Shown here piece after piece: positions 26,221 to 36,342 of a DNA stretch of 64,000 bases. The DNA is from Vogesella margarita. Its GTDB lineage: Bacteria > Pseudomonadota > Gammaproteobacteria > Burkholderiales > Chromobacteriaceae. Position 1 is the stretch's first letter, and each line of letters begins with the position of its first letter. The stretch spans positions 372,001 through 436,000 of the forward strand of contig NZ_JAQQLE010000001.1 in NCBI RefSeq assembly GCF_028548475.1, given 5' to 3'. A model generated the notes under the pieces. That model did not search any database. It saw nothing but the letters and a program-made list of their open reading frames with translations, and was not told the origin of the DNA. A program made the translations under genes and the position numbers.

Positions 26221-26234
26221 GTCTTATATAAGAC
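26221..26234. promoter_or_regulatory. Palindrome GTCTTATATAAGAC in the mdh/gntR divergent region
   Basis: A 14-bp perfect palindrome located 39 bases upstream of the gntR start. An AT-rich, GT...AC-bounded dyad is the usual form of GntR/HutC-family operators, so this is a candidate site for the adjacent regulator, controlling itself and possibly mdh. Confidence 0.6.
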
Positions 26235-26272
26235 TGGTGTTTACCTTGATCGCGTTTGGTGTTAAAAAGTCC

Positions 26273-27004
26273 ATGAACAGCAAGAGTCTCCACCGTATCC
26301 CTTTGTATAGACAGGCAAGACAGCAGATTCTGGAGCGTCTGTGCGACGGGGAGTGGCAGGTGGCGGAATCGCTGCCCAGCGAGTGGGAACTGGCGGAACA
26401 GCTGTCCGTGAGCCAGGGCACGGTACGCAAGGCGTTGACCGAACTGGTGGCAGACGGGGTGTTGTACCGGCAGCAAGGCAAGGGCACTTTTGTGGCGCCC
26501 GGCGCCGATGAGTGGGCCGGGATGTCGATGATCTCGCCGGGCCTGTTGTCGGAAAGTCCTGATCGTCTGCAGCGCGAGTTTCTCGGTGTGGCACGCGGCA
26601 ATGCACCGGACGATGTGTCTGCGGCGCTGGGTCTGCGCCGTGCGGCGCCGGTGCTTCGCATCCGCCTGCTGTGGCGGCTGCGCGGTCAGGCGGTGGCGCT
26701 GGACGAGGTGCTGTTGTCGGCCGAACGTTTTTCGGCGCTGGATTCGCGCTGGTTGCGGCAGCTGCCCGGGGTGTGGGCGGTGTTGCAGCAGCATTTTGGC
26801 GTACGCCTGCGGGTGGCCACCGAGCAGTGGCGGGCGGTGGTGCTGGAGCGCGAAGAGGCGCAGTTGCTGGCAGCGGTGTCCGGCACGCCGGTGCTGTCTC
26901 ACCTGCGGCTGGCGGTGGATGTCAACGGTACGGCGGTGGAGTGGCGGCAACGCTTGTGTCTGACCGATCGGCTGGCGTTGACCATGCAGCATCTGCCGCT
27001 ATGA
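26273..27004 (+). CDS. GntR (HutC subfamily) transcriptional regulator
   Basis: A 243-aa regulator with an N-terminal winged HTH (about 1-70: IPLYRQARQQILERL, LPSEWELAEQLSVSQGTVRKALTELVADGVLYRQQGKGTFV) and a C-terminal UTRA ligand-binding domain. I start it at the ATG at 26273; longer in-frame starts run through the palindromic operator. It lies between mdh (divergent) and sdhC (same direction), so it very likely controls TCA genes. The ligand is not evident. A perfect palindrome upstream is its likely operator. Confidence 0.9.
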   Translation: MNSKSLHRIPLYRQARQQILERLCDGEWQVAESLPSEWELAEQLSVSQGTVRKALTELVADGVLYRQQGKGTFVAPGADEWAGMSMISPGLLSESPDRLQREFLGVARGNAPDDVSAALGLRRAAPVLRIRLLWRLRGQAVALDEVLLSAERFSALDSRWLRQLPGVWAVLQQHFGVRLRVATEQWRAVVLEREEAQLLAAVSGTPVLSHLRLAVDVNGTAVEWRQRLCLTDRLALTMQHLPL

Positions 27005-27210
27005 CGATGTGTCGCAAACGCAATTTTGTATGTCGCATTTCGGATGGTCCGGTCGGCAGTTGCGCGCAGATTTGGTAGAATCTTCAGGTTGTGTTGCACG
27101 TGCAGCATCGTGCGACATGATCTTGATGGATCAGGGCTGGTCCCTGGCTCCTAACGGTGACGGCAGTTTTCAGGCCGGCGCTAACGTAAAAAACCACTTG
27201 GTTCATGCAC

Positions 27211-27220
27211 ATCCAAGGAA
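27211..27220 (+). promoter_or_regulatory. sdhC ribosome-binding site, complementary to the 41-kb sRNAs
   Basis: ATCCAAGGAA, five bases before the sdhC ATG, contains the AAGGAA Shine-Dalgarno. All ten bases are the exact complement of UUCCUUGGAU, which is present and predicted unpaired in each of the three tandem RNAs at 41.0-42.0 kb. Confidence 0.5.
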
Positions 27221-27225
27221 GCTAT

Positions 27226-27600
27226 ATGCAGAAGCAACGACCAAAGCACTTAGATCTGAGCAAGATCAGGCTGCCCGTACCGGGCATAGTCTCGATCCTG
27301 CACCGGATCAGCGGTGTGGCACTGTTTTTCTCCCTGCCACTCCTGATCTACCTCCTCAGCGGTTCGCTCAGTTCCGCCGATGCCTTTGACAGCTACCGTG
27401 CTGTTGTCGCCCACCCCCTGGTGAAATTGATCCTGATCGGCTTGCTGTGGGGCTTCCTGCACCACGCCGCCGCCGGTATCCGTTTCCTGCTGCTGGATAT
27501 CCACAAGGGTCTTGAGCTGCAAACTGCCCGCGCTACCGCGAAAATGGTTCTGGCCGTCAGCCTGAGCCTGACCGCCATCATCGGAGGCATCCTATGGTAA
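27226..27600 (+). CDS. sdhC: Succinate dehydrogenase cytochrome b556 subunit SdhC
   Basis: Membrane anchor of complex II, binding heme b and quinone with SdhD. The 124-aa protein has the SdhC signature RPKHLDLSKIRLPVPGIVSILHRISGV and a heme-ligand region HHAAAGIRFLLLD. Three membrane helices are visible. I start it at 27226 because AAGGAAG is well spaced there; an ATG seven codons earlier lacks a site. It overlaps sdhD by seven bases. It is first in sdhCDAB-sdhE. Confidence 0.95.
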   Translation: MQKQRPKHLDLSKIRLPVPGIVSILHRISGVALFFSLPLLIYLLSGSLSSADAFDSYRAVVAHPLVKLILIGLLWGFLHHAAAGIRFLLLDIHKGLELQTARATAKMVLAVSLSLTAIIGGILW

Positions 27601-27938
27601 ACCGTCAAGTTGTCGGAGCTCACTACGGTCTGAAAGACTGGATTATCCAGCGTGCCACGGCCGTGATCATGCTGGTGTATACCGCCGCCCTGATCCTGTT
27701 CCTGCTGGCCATGCCTTCCGGCTACGAAGGCTGGAAACTGCTGTTCGGCCAGACCTGGGTAAAAGTGCTGACCCAAACCACCCTGATCGCGCTGTTCCTG
27801 CATGCATGGGTAGGCATTCGCGACCTCTGGATGGACTACATCAAACCGGTTGGCGTGCGTTTGACCATGCACACCCTGACCGCAGTTTGGCTGGTGTCCT
27901 GTTTTATTTATTCGCTTAAGGTTGTATGGGGGCTGTAA
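27594..27938 (+). CDS. sdhD: Succinate dehydrogenase membrane anchor SdhD
   Basis: Second membrane subunit of complex II. The 114-aa product has three helices, the GLKDWIIQRATAVIMLVYT start typical of SdhD, and the heme/quinone-region HAWVGIRDLWMDYIKP. The ATG overlaps the sdhC stop, and the stop overlaps the sdhA start (TAATG), indicating translational coupling through the operon. Confidence 0.95.
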   Translation: MVNRQVVGAHYGLKDWIIQRATAVIMLVYTAALILFLLAMPSGYEGWKLLFGQTWVKVLTQTTLIALFLHAWVGIRDLWMDYIKPVGVRLTMHTLTAVWLVSCFIYSLKVVWGL

Positions 27939-29704
27939 TGACCATTCCCGTTCGTCGATTTGATGCAGTAATTGTTGGCGGCGGTGGCGCAGGTCTGCGT
28001 GCTGCCTTGCAACTGTCCGAGTCCGGCCTGAAAACTGCCGTACTGTCCAAAGTATTCCCGACCCGTTCTCACACCGTTGCCGCACAAGGTGGTATCTCCG
28101 CCTCGCTGGGTAACGTGCAGGAAGACCGTTGGGAATGGCACATGTTCGATACCGTGAAGGGTTCGGACTGGCTGGGTGACCAGGACGCCATCGAATTCAT
28201 GTGCCGGAAGGCGCCTGAAGCCGTGATCGAGCTTGAGCACTTCGGCATGCCGTTTGACCGTCTGGAAAACGGCAAGATCTACCAGCGCCCGTTCGGTGGC
28301 CACACCCAGAACGAAGGCGAAGCGCCAGTGCAGCGTGCCTGTGCCGCGGCCGACCGTACTGGTCACGCGATGCTGCACACCCTGTACCAGCGTAACGTGC
28401 GCGCCAACACCCAGTTCTTCATCGAGTGGATGGCGCTGGACCTGATCCGTGACGAAGACGGTGACGTGGTCGGCGTGACCGCCCTGGAAATGGAAACCGG
28501 CGAGGTATACAACTTCCACGCCAAGGGCGTGCTGTTCGCCACCGGCGGTGCAGGCCGTATCTACGCCGCTTCCACCAACGCCTTCATCAACACCGGTGAC
28601 GGCCTGGGCATGAGTGTACGTGCAGGCATCCCGCTGGAAGATATGGAATTCTGGCAGTTCCACCCGACCGGCGTGGCCGGTGCCGGCGTGCTGATTACCG
28701 AAGGCGTGCGCGGCGAGGGCGGTATTTTGCTCAACGCCAACGGTGAGCGCTTCATGGAGCGCTACGCGCCTAACCTGAAAGACCTAGCGCCGCGCGACTT
28801 CGTGGCCCGCTCGATGGAGCAGGAAGTGCTGGAAGGTCGCGGTTGCGGTCCGAACAAGGATCACGTGCTGCTGAAGCTGGACCACCTCGGTCCGGACATC
28901 ATCAAACAGCGTCTGCCAGGCATTCGCGAGATCGCCATCAAGTTCGCCGGCGTTGACCCGATCAAGGAACCGATTCCGGTAATCCCGACCTGCCACTACA
29001 TGATGGGCGGTATTCCGACCAACTACCGTGGCGAAGTGGTCATCCCGAAAGGCGACAATCCGGAAGCCCGCGTCAACGGCTTCTACGCCGCCGGCGAATG
29101 CGCATGCGCCTCGGTGCACGGTGCCAACCGTCTGGGTACCAACTCGCTGCTCGATCTGGTGGTATTCGGCAAGTCGGCCGGTGACAGCATGGTCGAATTC
29201 ATCAAGAACGAGATGCCGACCTGGAAGCCGTTGCCAGCCAACGCTGGCCAGATCTCGCTGGATCGTATCGCGCGTCTGGACAACCAGACCGGTGGCGAAG
29301 AAGTTGCCGACGTGCGCGCTGCAATGCAGCGTACCGTACAGGCCCGTGCCGCCGTGTTCCGCAACTCGGAAAACCTGGCGCTGGGCGTGAAGGAAATCCA
29401 GGAAGTGGCCGAGCGCGTGAAGCGCACCCAGATCAAGGACAAGTCCAAGGTGTTCAACACCGCCCGCGTGGAAGCGCTGGAACTGGAAAACCTGATCGAA
29501 GTGGCGGTGGCGACCCTGATCTCGGCCGATGCGCGCAAGGAGTCTCGTGGCGCCCACGCCCACGCCGACTACCAAGAGCGTGACGACGAAGTCTGGATGA
29601 AGCACACCCTGTACTACGGTGAAGATCGTCGTCTGACCTACAAGCCGGTACACACCAAGCCGCTGTCGGTTGAGTACATCGCACCGAAAGTGCGTACCTT
29701 CTAA
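27938..29704 (+). CDS. sdhA: Succinate dehydrogenase flavoprotein subunit SdhA
   Basis: Catalytic subunit with covalent FAD, oxidising succinate to fumarate. It is 588 aa, the same as E. coli. The FAD-binding GGGGAGLRAA is near residues 14-23, the flavinylation region SHTVAAQGGISASLG follows, and the substrate-binding HPTGVAGAG and active-site EGVRGEGG are present. I start at 27938 (MTIPVRRFDAVIVGG); a GTATGG start four codons earlier is possible. FAD attachment needs SdhE, encoded three genes on. Confidence 0.97.
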   Translation: MTIPVRRFDAVIVGGGGAGLRAALQLSESGLKTAVLSKVFPTRSHTVAAQGGISASLGNVQEDRWEWHMFDTVKGSDWLGDQDAIEFMCRKAPEAVIELEHFGMPFDRLENGKIYQRPFGGHTQNEGEAPVQRACAAADRTGHAMLHTLYQRNVRANTQFFIEWMALDLIRDEDGDVVGVTALEMETGEVYNFHAKGVLFATGGAGRIYAASTNAFINTGDGLGMSVRAGIPLEDMEFWQFHPTGVAGAGVLITEGVRGEGGILLNANGERFMERYAPNLKDLAPRDFVARSMEQEVLEGRGCGPNKDHVLLKLDHLGPDIIKQRLPGIREIAIKFAGVDPIKEPIPVIPTCHYMMGGIPTNYRGEVVIPKGDNPEARVNGFYAAGECACASVHGANRLGTNSLLDLVVFGKSAGDSMVEFIKNEMPTWKPLPANAGQISLDRIARLDNQTGGEEVADVRAAMQRTVQARAAVFRNSENLALGVKEIQEVAERVKRTQIKDKSKVFNTARVEALELENLIEVAVATLISADARKESRGAHAHADYQERDDEVWMKHTLYYGEDRRLTYKPVHTKPLSVEYIAPKVRTF

Positions 29705-29723
29705 GCGCCGGCCGGAGACTTAT

Positions 29724-30428
29724 ATGAAAACAGCACGTTTTTCCATCTATCGCTACGATCCGGACAAGGACGCCAAGCCTTACATGCAGGATTACGAGGT
29801 CGAGCTGTCGCCGACCGACGTGAAACTGCTGGACGTGATCGTGAAGCTCAAGGCGATGGACGACACCCTGTCGTTCCGCCGCTCTTGCCGCGAAGGCATC
29901 TGCGGCTCCGATGCGATGAACATCAACGGCAAGAACGGTCTCGCTTGCGTGACCAACGTGGCCGACCTGAAACAGCCGATCGAACTGCGCCCGTTGCCGG
30001 GCCTGCCGGTCATCCGCGACCTGATCGTGGACATGACCCAGTTCTTCAAGCAGTACCACTCGATCAAGCCGTACGTGATCAACGACACGCCGCCGCCAGA
30101 GCGCGAGCGTCTGCAGTCGCCGGAAGATCGCGAAGAGCTGGACGGCCTGTACGAGTGCATCCTGTGCGCCTGCTGTTCCACGTCCTGCCCGTCGTTCTGG
30201 TGGAACCCGGACAAGTTCGTCGGCCCGGCCGGCCTGCTGGCTGCGTACCGCTTCATCGCCGATACCCGCGACGAAGCCACCAACGAGCGTCTGGACAACC
30301 TGGAAGACCCGTACCGTCTGTTCCGCTGCCATTCCATCATGAACTGTGTTGACGTATGTCCTAAGGGTCTGAACCCGACCAAGGCCATCGGCAAGATCAA
30401 GGACCTGATGGTCAAGCGTGCGGTATGA
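29724..30428 (+). CDS. sdhB: Succinate dehydrogenase iron-sulfur subunit SdhB
   Basis: Passes electrons from FAD to the quinone site through three Fe-S clusters. The 2Fe-2S motif is SCREGICGSDAMNINGKNGLAC, and two further cysteine groups are CILCACCSTSCPSFWW and CHSIMNCVDVCPKGLNP. The 234-aa length is standard. A GGAGA site precedes the ATG at 29724. It overlaps sdhE by four bases (ATGA). Confidence 0.97.
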   Translation: MKTARFSIYRYDPDKDAKPYMQDYEVELSPTDVKLLDVIVKLKAMDDTLSFRRSCREGICGSDAMNINGKNGLACVTNVADLKQPIELRPLPGLPVIRDLIVDMTQFFKQYHSIKPYVINDTPPPERERLQSPEDREELDGLYECILCACCSTSCPSFWWNPDKFVGPAGLLAAYRFIADTRDEATNERLDNLEDPYRLFRCHSIMNCVDVCPKGLNPTKAIGKIKDLMVKRAV

Positions 30429-30673
30429 CCGATTTTGATCCGATCGAACTGAAACGGATCCGCTGGCGCTCGCGCCGTGGCCTGCTCGAACTCGACCTGG
30501 TGCTGGAACGTTTCCTCGCCAACGGGTTCGATCAGCTCACCACGGCCGAGCTGTTTGCGTATCAGAAGTGCCTGGACCTCGGCGACAACGATTTCCTGGA
30601 CTACGTGAACGGCAAGGCGGAAGTGGACGATCCCGAACTGGCGCACATCATCGGGATCTTGCGGGCAGCCTGA
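30425..30673 (+). CDS. sdhE: FAD assembly factor SdhE
   Basis: An 82-aa protein of the SdhE/CptB family that promotes covalent flavinylation of SdhA. The RGxxE-type motif is present in RSRRGLLELDLVLERF, followed by LLxxxDxDLxxW-like LDLGDNDFLDYVNG. In many proteobacteria it is distant from sdh. Here it overlaps sdhB by four bases, so subunit and assembly factor are co-produced. Confidence 0.94.
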   Translation: MTDFDPIELKRIRWRSRRGLLELDLVLERFLANGFDQLTTAELFAYQKCLDLGDNDFLDYVNGKAEVDDPELAHIIGILRAA

Positions 30674-30730
30674 CGCCCGCTGCAGCAAACATTAATACAA
30701 CGACCATAAATTTAGACTGGGAGTATTGCT

Positions 30731-32020
30731 GTGGAAAACAATCGTAAAGTGACGCTCACCTACAACGAAGGCAAAGACACGCTGGATATGCCGGTACTGA
30801 AAGGTACCCTCGGTCCGGACGTCGTTGACATCCGCGCCTTCTCCAAGACCGGCATGTTCACCTTCGACCCGGGCTTCCTGGCGACCGCCAGCTGCGAGTC
30901 CGCCATCACCTTTATCGACGGTGATGTCGGCCAGCTGTACTACCGCGGCTACCCGATCGAGCAACTGGCCGAGAAGAGCGACTACCTCGAAGTCTGCTAC
31001 CTGCTGCTGAACGGCGAACTGCCGACCGCAGAACAGCGCAAGGAATTCGAGCGCGGCATCATGCGTCACAACATGCTGCACGACCAGATCATCAGCTTCT
31101 ACAAGGGCTTCCGCCGCGACGCACACCCGATGGCCGTGATGGTCGGTGTGGTGGGCGCGCTGTCCGCGTTCTATCACGACTCGCTGGACATCAACAACGC
31201 GGATCACCGCAAGATCTCGGCACACCGCCTGATCGCCAAGCTGCCGAACATCGCGGCCCAGGCGTATCGCTACAACAAGGGCCTGCCGTTCTCCTATCCG
31301 AAGAACGGCCTGACCTACGCCGAGAACTTCCTGCACATGATGTTCTCCACCCCGTGCGAAGAGTACAAGGTGAATGCCGTGACCGCGCGCGCGCTGGACC
31401 GCATCTTCACCCTGCACGCCGACCACGAGCAGAACGCCTCCACCTCCACCGTGCGTCTGGCCGGCTCCTCCGGTGCCAACCCGTTCGCGTGTATCGCGGC
31501 CGGTATCGCCTGCCTGTGGGGCCCGTCGCACGGCGGCGCCAACGAGGCCGTACTGAAGATGCTGGACGAAATCGGTTCCGTGGACAACGTGGCCGAATTC
31601 ATGCAGGGCGTGAAGGACAAGCGCTACAAGCTGATGGGCTTCGGCCACCGCGTGTACAAGAACATGGACCCGCGCGCCGCCATCATGAAGAAGACCTGCG
31701 ACGAAGTGCTGACCGAACTGGGTCTGCAGAACGATCCGAAGTTCAAGCTGGCCATGGAACTGGAAAAGATCGCGCTGGAAGATCCGTACTTCATCGAGCG
31801 CAAGCTGTACCCGAACGTCGACTTCTACTCCGGCATCGTGCTGTCCGCGATCGGTATCCCGGTATCGATGTTCACGCCGATCTTCGCGCTGGCACGTACC
31901 GTGGGCTGGATCTCGCACTGGACCGAAATGATCGCCGATCCGGCGATGAAGATCGGCCGTCCGCGCCAGCTGTACACCGGTTCGCCGCGTCGTGACTTCA
32001 TCGACGAAGGCAATCGCTAA
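30731..32020 (+). CDS. gltA: Citrate synthase (type II)
   Basis: Condenses oxaloacetate and acetyl-CoA. The 429-aa hexameric-type sequence contains the catalytic histidines in [15 protein letters not shown] and [14 protein letters not shown], and the C-terminal aspartate region near RPRQLYTG. It begins with GTG at 30731, with a GGGAG site upstream; an ATG is not available at a sensible place. The gap after sdhE is 57 bases, so it probably shares the sdh transcript. An inverted uptake-like pair follows its stop. Confidence 0.97.
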   Translation: MENNRKVTLTYNEGKDTLDMPVLKGTLGPDVVDIRAFSKTGMFTFDPGFLATASCESAITFIDGDVGQLYYRGYPIEQLAEKSDYLEVCYLLLNGELPTAEQRKEFERGIMRHNMLHDQIISFYKGFRRDAHPMAVMVGVVGALSAFYHDSLDINNADHRKISAHRLIAKLPNIAAQAYRYNKGLPFSYPKNGLTYAENFLHMMFSTPCEEYKVNAVTARALDRIFTLHADHEQNASTSTVRLAGSSGANPFACIAAGIACLWGPSHGGANEAVLKMLDEIGSVDNVAEFMQGVKDKRYKLMGFGHRVYKNMDPRAAIMKKTCDEVLTELGLQNDPKFKLAMELEKIALEDPYFIERKLYPNVDFYSGIVLSAIGIPVSMFTPIFALARTVGWISHWTEMIADPAMKIGRPRQLYTGSPRRDFIDEGNR

Positions 32021-32028
32021 GCAGTAAT

Positions 32029-32059
32029 CAAGGTTGGCCGCAGCGTGCGGCCAACCTTG
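32029..32059. repeat. Inverted pair of CAAGGTTGGCCGCA motif (stem-loop)
   Basis: Fourteen-bp perfect arms at 32029-32042 and 32046-32059 with a GCG loop, nine bases after the gltA stop. No long T run follows, so any terminator activity would be weak or partial. Confidence 0.94.
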
Positions 32060-32173
32060 TTCTGTCCCCCGGGGCAGGCAGAGCGTTCTGTCAAAGGGAG
32101 CGGGGCGGTTGACCCCACTCTCTTTGTCAAAACGGTTTTTGCAAAGCAGCAACGCAGACAAAAGGGTCGAATA

Positions 32174-35002
32174 ATGATGCAATCCATGTACAGTCATTCC
32201 TACCTGTTTGGTGGGAATGCACCGTTCATCGAGGATCTCTACGAGCAGTACCTCGCTGATCCGACAGTCGTTTCGCAGGAATGGCGGGACTACTTCGACA
32301 AGCTTTCTTCCGCGCCTGGTGCTGCCGAGCGTGATGTCGCCCACCAGCCGATCCAGGAATCCTTCATCCAGCTGGCCAAGCGCCCGCCGGCAGCGTCGCG
32401 CAGCAGCGCCGCCGCCGATTGGGAGTCGATGCAGAAACAGGTGGCGGTGCTGAAGCTGATCTCGGCCTACCGCGTACTGGGTTCGCGCCAGGCCAACCTC
32501 GACCCGCTCAAGCGCATGGACCAGGCAACGCTGCGCGAGCTGGATCACGCCACCCACGGCCTGACCGATGCCGACATGGCGGTGCACTTCAACGTCGGCT
32601 CGCTGGTAGCGCCGCAAAAGCTGCCGCTGTCCGAGATCATTGCCCGTCTGAAGCAGACCTACTGCGGCAATATCGGCGTCGAGTACATGCACATCACCAA
32701 CTCCGAAGAAAAGCACTGGGTACAGAAGCGCTTCGAGGGTGACCTGTCGACCCCGCACTACAACGCCGACAAGAAAAAGCGCATCTTCAAGCAGATCACC
32801 GCTGCCGAAACGCTGGAACGCTACCTGCACACCAAGTACGTCGGCCAGAAGCGCTTCTCGCTGGAAGGTGGCGAATCCGCCATCGCCGCGCTGGACCACC
32901 TGATCCAGAACGCCACTTCGGTGGGCGTGGAAGAGCTGATCATCGGTATGGCCCACCGTGGCCGCCTGAACGTGCTGGTCAACACCCTGGGCAAGCAGCC
33001 GCGCGACCTGTTCGCCGAGTTCGAAGGCAAGGCGGCGCAGGAGCTGGCCTCCGGCGACGTGAAGTACCACATGGGCTTCTCCTCCGACATCCCGACCGCC
33101 AACGGCCCGATGCACGTGTCGCTGGCGTTCAACCCGTCGCACCTGGAAATCGTCAACCCGGTGGTCGAGGGTTCGGTGCGCGCGCGCCAGGATCGCCGCA
33201 AGGACAGCGAGCGCAAGGCCGCGGTACCGGTGCTGATCCACGGTGACTCCGCCTTTGCCGGTCTCGGCGTCAACCAGGGCACCTTCAACCTGTCGCAGAC
33301 GCGCGGTTACGGTACTGGCGGCACGCTGCACATCGTGATCAACAACCAGGTCGGCTTCACCACCTCCGATACCCGCGACATGCGTTCCACGCTGTACTGT
33401 ACCGACGTGGCGAAGATGATCGAGGCACCGATCTTCCACGTGAACGGCGACGATCCGGAAGCGGTGTGCTACGTGATGCAGGCGGCGCTGGACTTCCGCA
33501 TGAAGTTCAACAAGGACGTGGTCATCGACCTCGTCTGCTACCGCAAACTGGGCCACAACGAGGGCGACGACCCGTTCCTGACCCAGCCGATGATGTACAA
33601 GAAGATCGCCAAGCACGGCGGCGTGCGCGCGATGTACGCCGAGCGTCTGGTGAGCGAGGGCGTGCTGACCGCCGCCGAAGCCGACAACTTCATCCAGGCC
33701 TACCGCGACGCGCTGGACAAGGGCGAACACGTCGAGCAGACCGTACTGTCCAACTACCGCCGTGAACACGCGCTGGACTGGTCGCAGTACCAGGGCACCC
33801 ACTGGGCGCACCCGACCGACACCTCGCTGCCGCACGCCGATATCCAGCGTCTGGCCGAGAAGTTCACCACCGTGCCGGAAAACTACAAGCTGCACCCGAC
33901 CGTGAAGCGTGTACAGGACGCCCGTCGCGCGATGGCTGCCGGCGAGCAGGCGATCGACTGGGGCATGGCCGAAACGCTGGCCTACGCCAGCCTGGTGACC
34001 AACGGTTACGGCGTGCGCATCTCCGGTGAAGACTCCGGCCGCGGCACCTTCTCGCACCGTCATGCTGTCGTGCACGACCAGAACCGCGAGCGCTGGGACC
34101 AGGGCACCTACGTGCCGCTGCGCAACATGTCCGACAACCAGGCCGATTTCCTGGTGATCGACTCCATCCTGAACGAAGAGGCGGTCCTCGCTTACGAGTA
34201 CGGCTACGCCTGCTCGGCACCGGACCAGCTGGTGATCTGGGAAGCCCAGTTCGGCGACTTCGCCAACGGCGCTCAGGTCGCGATCGACCAGTTCATCTCC
34301 TCCGGCGAAACCAAGTGGGGCCGTCTGTGCGGCCTGACCACCATCCTGCCGCACGGCTACGATGGCCAGGGTCCGGAGCACTCCTCCGCGCGTCTGGAAC
34401 GCTGGCTGCAGCTGTGCGCCGAGCACAATATGCAGATCGTGATGCCGTCCGAAGCCAGCCAGATGTTCCACGTGCTGCGCCGCCAGGTACTGCGTCCGTA
34501 CCGCAAGCCGCTGGTGATCTTCCTGTCCAAGCGCCTGCTGCGCTACAAGGATGCGATGAGCCCGCTGGAAGACTTCACTTCCCACAGCTTCCGTCCGGTG
34601 ATCGGCGATGCCGGCATCAGCGATGCCAAGGCGGTGAAGCGCGTGATCCTGTGTTCCGGTCAGGTCTACTACGATCTGGTCAACGGCCGCAAAGAGCGCG
34701 AGCTGGACAACGAAGTGGCGATCATCCGCGTCGAGCAGCTGTATCCGTTCCCGACCGAACAGCTGCAGGCCGAGCTGGCCCGCTTCTCCCACGTGAAGGA
34801 AATCATGTGGGTTCAGGAAGAGCCGCGTAACCAGGGTGCCTGGTACCAGATCCGCCATCGCCTGGAAAGCCTCCTCGGCGCCAAGCAGAACCTGCTGTTT
34901 GCCGGTCGTCCGTCGTCCGCATCGCCGGCCGTGGGTTACATGAGCAAGCACGTTGCGCAACTGAAGGGCTTCATCGAAGAAGCCATGTCGGTTAACAAAT
35001 AA
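32174..35002 (+). CDS. sucA: 2-oxoglutarate dehydrogenase E1 component
   Basis: Thiamine-diphosphate E1 that decarboxylates 2-oxoglutarate. At 942 aa it has the full family length, with the N-terminal E2/E3-binding segment [21 protein letters not shown], the ThDP-binding [37 protein letters not shown]-type region and the transketolase-like C-terminal domain ([27 protein letters not shown]). Two ATGs (32174, 32177) are adjacent; upstream in-frame sequence crosses the repeat and is not family sequence. It starts the sucA-sucB-lpdA-sucC-sucD run. Confidence 0.97.
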   Translation: MMQSMYSHSYLFGGNAPFIEDLYEQYLADPTVVSQEWRDYFDKLSSAPGAAERDVAHQPIQESFIQLAKRPPAASRSSAAADWESMQKQVAVLKLISAYRVLGSRQANLDPLKRMDQATLRELDHATHGLTDADMAVHFNVGSLVAPQKLPLSEIIARLKQTYCGNIGVEYMHITNSEEKHWVQKRFEGDLSTPHYNADKKKRIFKQITAAETLERYLHTKYVGQKRFSLEGGESAIAALDHLIQNATSVGVEELIIGMAHRGRLNVLVNTLGKQPRDLFAEFEGKAAQELASGDVKYHMGFSSDIPTANGPMHVSLAFNPSHLEIVNPVVEGSVRARQDRRKDSERKAAVPVLIHGDSAFAGLGVNQGTFNLSQTRGYGTGGTLHIVINNQVGFTTSDTRDMRSTLYCTDVAKMIEAPIFHVNGDDPEAVCYVMQAALDFRMKFNKDVVIDLVCYRKLGHNEGDDPFLTQPMMYKKIAKHGGVRAMYAERLVSEGVLTAAEADNFIQAYRDALDKGEHVEQTVLSNYRREHALDWSQYQGTHWAHPTDTSLPHADIQRLAEKFTTVPENYKLHPTVKRVQDARRAMAAGEQAIDWGMAETLAYASLVTNGYGVRISGEDSGRGTFSHRHAVVHDQNRERWDQGTYVPLRNMSDNQADFLVIDSILNEEAVLAYEYGYACSAPDQLVIWEAQFGDFANGAQVAIDQFISSGETKWGRLCGLTTILPHGYDGQGPEHSSARLERWLQLCAEHNMQIVMPSEASQMFHVLRRQVLRPYRKPLVIFLSKRLLRYKDAMSPLEDFTSHSFRPVIGDAGISDAKAVKRVILCSGQVYYDLVNGRKERELDNEVAIIRVEQLYPFPTEQLQAELARFSHVKEIMWVQEEPRNQGAWYQIRHRLESLLGAKQNLLFAGRPSSASPAVGYMSKHVAQLKGFIEEAMSVNK

Positions 35003-35052
35003 CACCTGTAGAACAAAGGGCGGCCGCCAGCCGCCCCCAAACGGAGAAGAAC

Positions 35053-36261
35053 ATGGCCATTATCGAAGTGAAAGTGCCGCAGTTGCCGGAATCGGTTTCC
35101 GAAGCCACCCTGATGTCCTGGCACAAGAGTGTCGGCCAGGCCGTCGCCCGTGACGAGAACCTGATCGACCTGGAGACCGACAAGGTCGTGCTGGAACTGC
35201 CGGCACCACTGGCCGGTGTGATCGTCGAGATCATCGAGCAGGATGGCGCGACCGTGGTATCCGGTCAGCTGATCGCCCGCATCGACACCGCCGCTACCGC
35301 CGGCGATGCCGCCCCGGCCGCTGCTGCTGCCCCGGCTCCGGTTGCCGCGGCACCGGTACAGGCTGCTGCGCCAGGCGGCGCGGCTATGCCGTCGGCTGCC
35401 AAGCTGGCTGCCGAAACCGGCGTGGACCTGGCTGGCGTGGCCGGCTCCGGTCGTGACGGTCGCATCCTGAAAGAAGACGTTGCCGCTGCCGCCGCCAAAC
35501 CGGCTGCCGCTGCTGCCAAGCCGGTAGCACCGCTGCCACCGGTTGCCGCTGACGCTTCCGGCCGTCCGGAACAGCGCGTGGCGATGTCCCGTCTCCGCCA
35601 GCGCGTGGCCGAGCGCCTGCTGCAATCGCAACAGACCAACGCGATTCTGACCACTTTCAACGAAGTGAACATGAAGCCGCTGATGGAGCTGCGTGCCAAG
35701 TACAAGGACAAGTTCGAGAAAGAGCACGGCGTGAAGCTGGGCTTCATGGGCTTCTTCGTCAAGGCCGCCGTGGCCGCGCTGAAGAAATACCCGATCGTGA
35801 ACGCCTCGGTTGACGGCAACGACATCATCTACCACGGCTACTTCGACATCGGCGTCGCCGTTGGCAGCCCGCGTGGTCTGGTGGTACCGGTGATCCGCAA
35901 TGCCGACCAGTTGAGCCTGGCCGACATCGAGAAGCAGATCGCCGAATTCGGCAAGCGTGCGCAGGAAGGCAAGCTGACCGTGGAAGAGCTGACCGGCGGT
36001 ACCTACACCATCTCCAACGGTGGCACCTTCGGCTCCATGATGTCGACCCCGATCATCAACCCGCCACAGTCCGCCATCCTCGGCATGCACGCCACCAAGG
36101 AGCGCGCCGTGGTTGAAAACGGCCAGGTGGTAGTACGTCCGATGATGTACCTGGCGCAGTCCTACGACCACCGCATCATCGACGGCCGCGAAGCGGTGCT
36201 GTCGCTGGTAGCGATCAAGGACGCGATCGAAGATCCGGCCCGCCTGATCCTCGACCTGTAA
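35053..36261 (+). CDS. sucB: Dihydrolipoyllysine-residue succinyltransferase (E2)
   Basis: Core of the 2-oxoglutarate dehydrogenase complex. Residues 1-75 form one lipoyl domain with the lipoylated lysine K44 in [12 protein letters not shown]. An Ala/Pro-rich linker follows, then a peripheral subunit-binding domain (about 110-150, [20 protein letters not shown]) and the catalytic domain ending with H373-x3-D377-G in [12 protein letters not shown]. It is 402 aa. A GGAGAA site precedes the ATG. Confidence 0.97.
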   Translation: MAIIEVKVPQLPESVSEATLMSWHKSVGQAVARDENLIDLETDKVVLELPAPLAGVIVEIIEQDGATVVSGQLIARIDTAATAGDAAPAAAAAPAPVAAAPVQAAAPGGAAMPSAAKLAAETGVDLAGVAGSGRDGRILKEDVAAAAAKPAAAAAKPVAPLPPVAADASGRPEQRVAMSRLRQRVAERLLQSQQTNAILTTFNEVNMKPLMELRAKYKDKFEKEHGVKLGFMGFFVKAAVAALKKYPIVNASVDGNDIIYHGYFDIGVAVGSPRGLVVPVIRNADQLSLADIEKQIAEFGKRAQEGKLTVEELTGGTYTISNGGTFGSMMSTPIINPPQSAILGMHATKERAVVENGQVVVRPMMYLAQSYDHRIIDGREAVLSLVAIKDAIEDPARLILDL

Positions 36262-36294
36262 GCCAGTCCGGGACGGCTGGTCCCGCTTTCCCGG

Positions 36295-36324
36295 TTGCGG
36301 CCAACCTTGTGAGGTTGGCCGCAA
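36295..36324. repeat. Inverted pair of uptake-like motif, reversed geometry
   Basis: Arms TTGCGGCCAACCT (36295-36307) and AGGTTGGCCGCAA (36312-36324) with a TGTG loop, between sucB and lpdA. Here the minus-orientation copy comes first, opposite to the pairs at 32 and 40 kb. No T run. Confidence 0.93.
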
Positions 36325-36342
36325 TGAATACAAGGAACAATC

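Noticed and set aside
27095-27104. TGCACGTGCA palindrome upstream of sdhC as an operator
   Set aside because: Ten bases only and with no relation to the other dyads; too short to support.
17285-32660. Classical neisserial DUS (GCCGTCTGAA)
   Set aside because: Only two partial matches (CCGTCTGAA near 17295 and 32646) were noticed, both inside genes, so there is no enrichment.
30692-35005. A 1437-codon minus-strand open frame opposite gltA and sucA
   Set aside because: Antisense shadow of two TCA genes; low-complexity Val/His/Leu/Gln composition and no domain. The same holds for the long antisense frames at 1758-3839, 18563-21376, 34936-37959 and 60405-63332.
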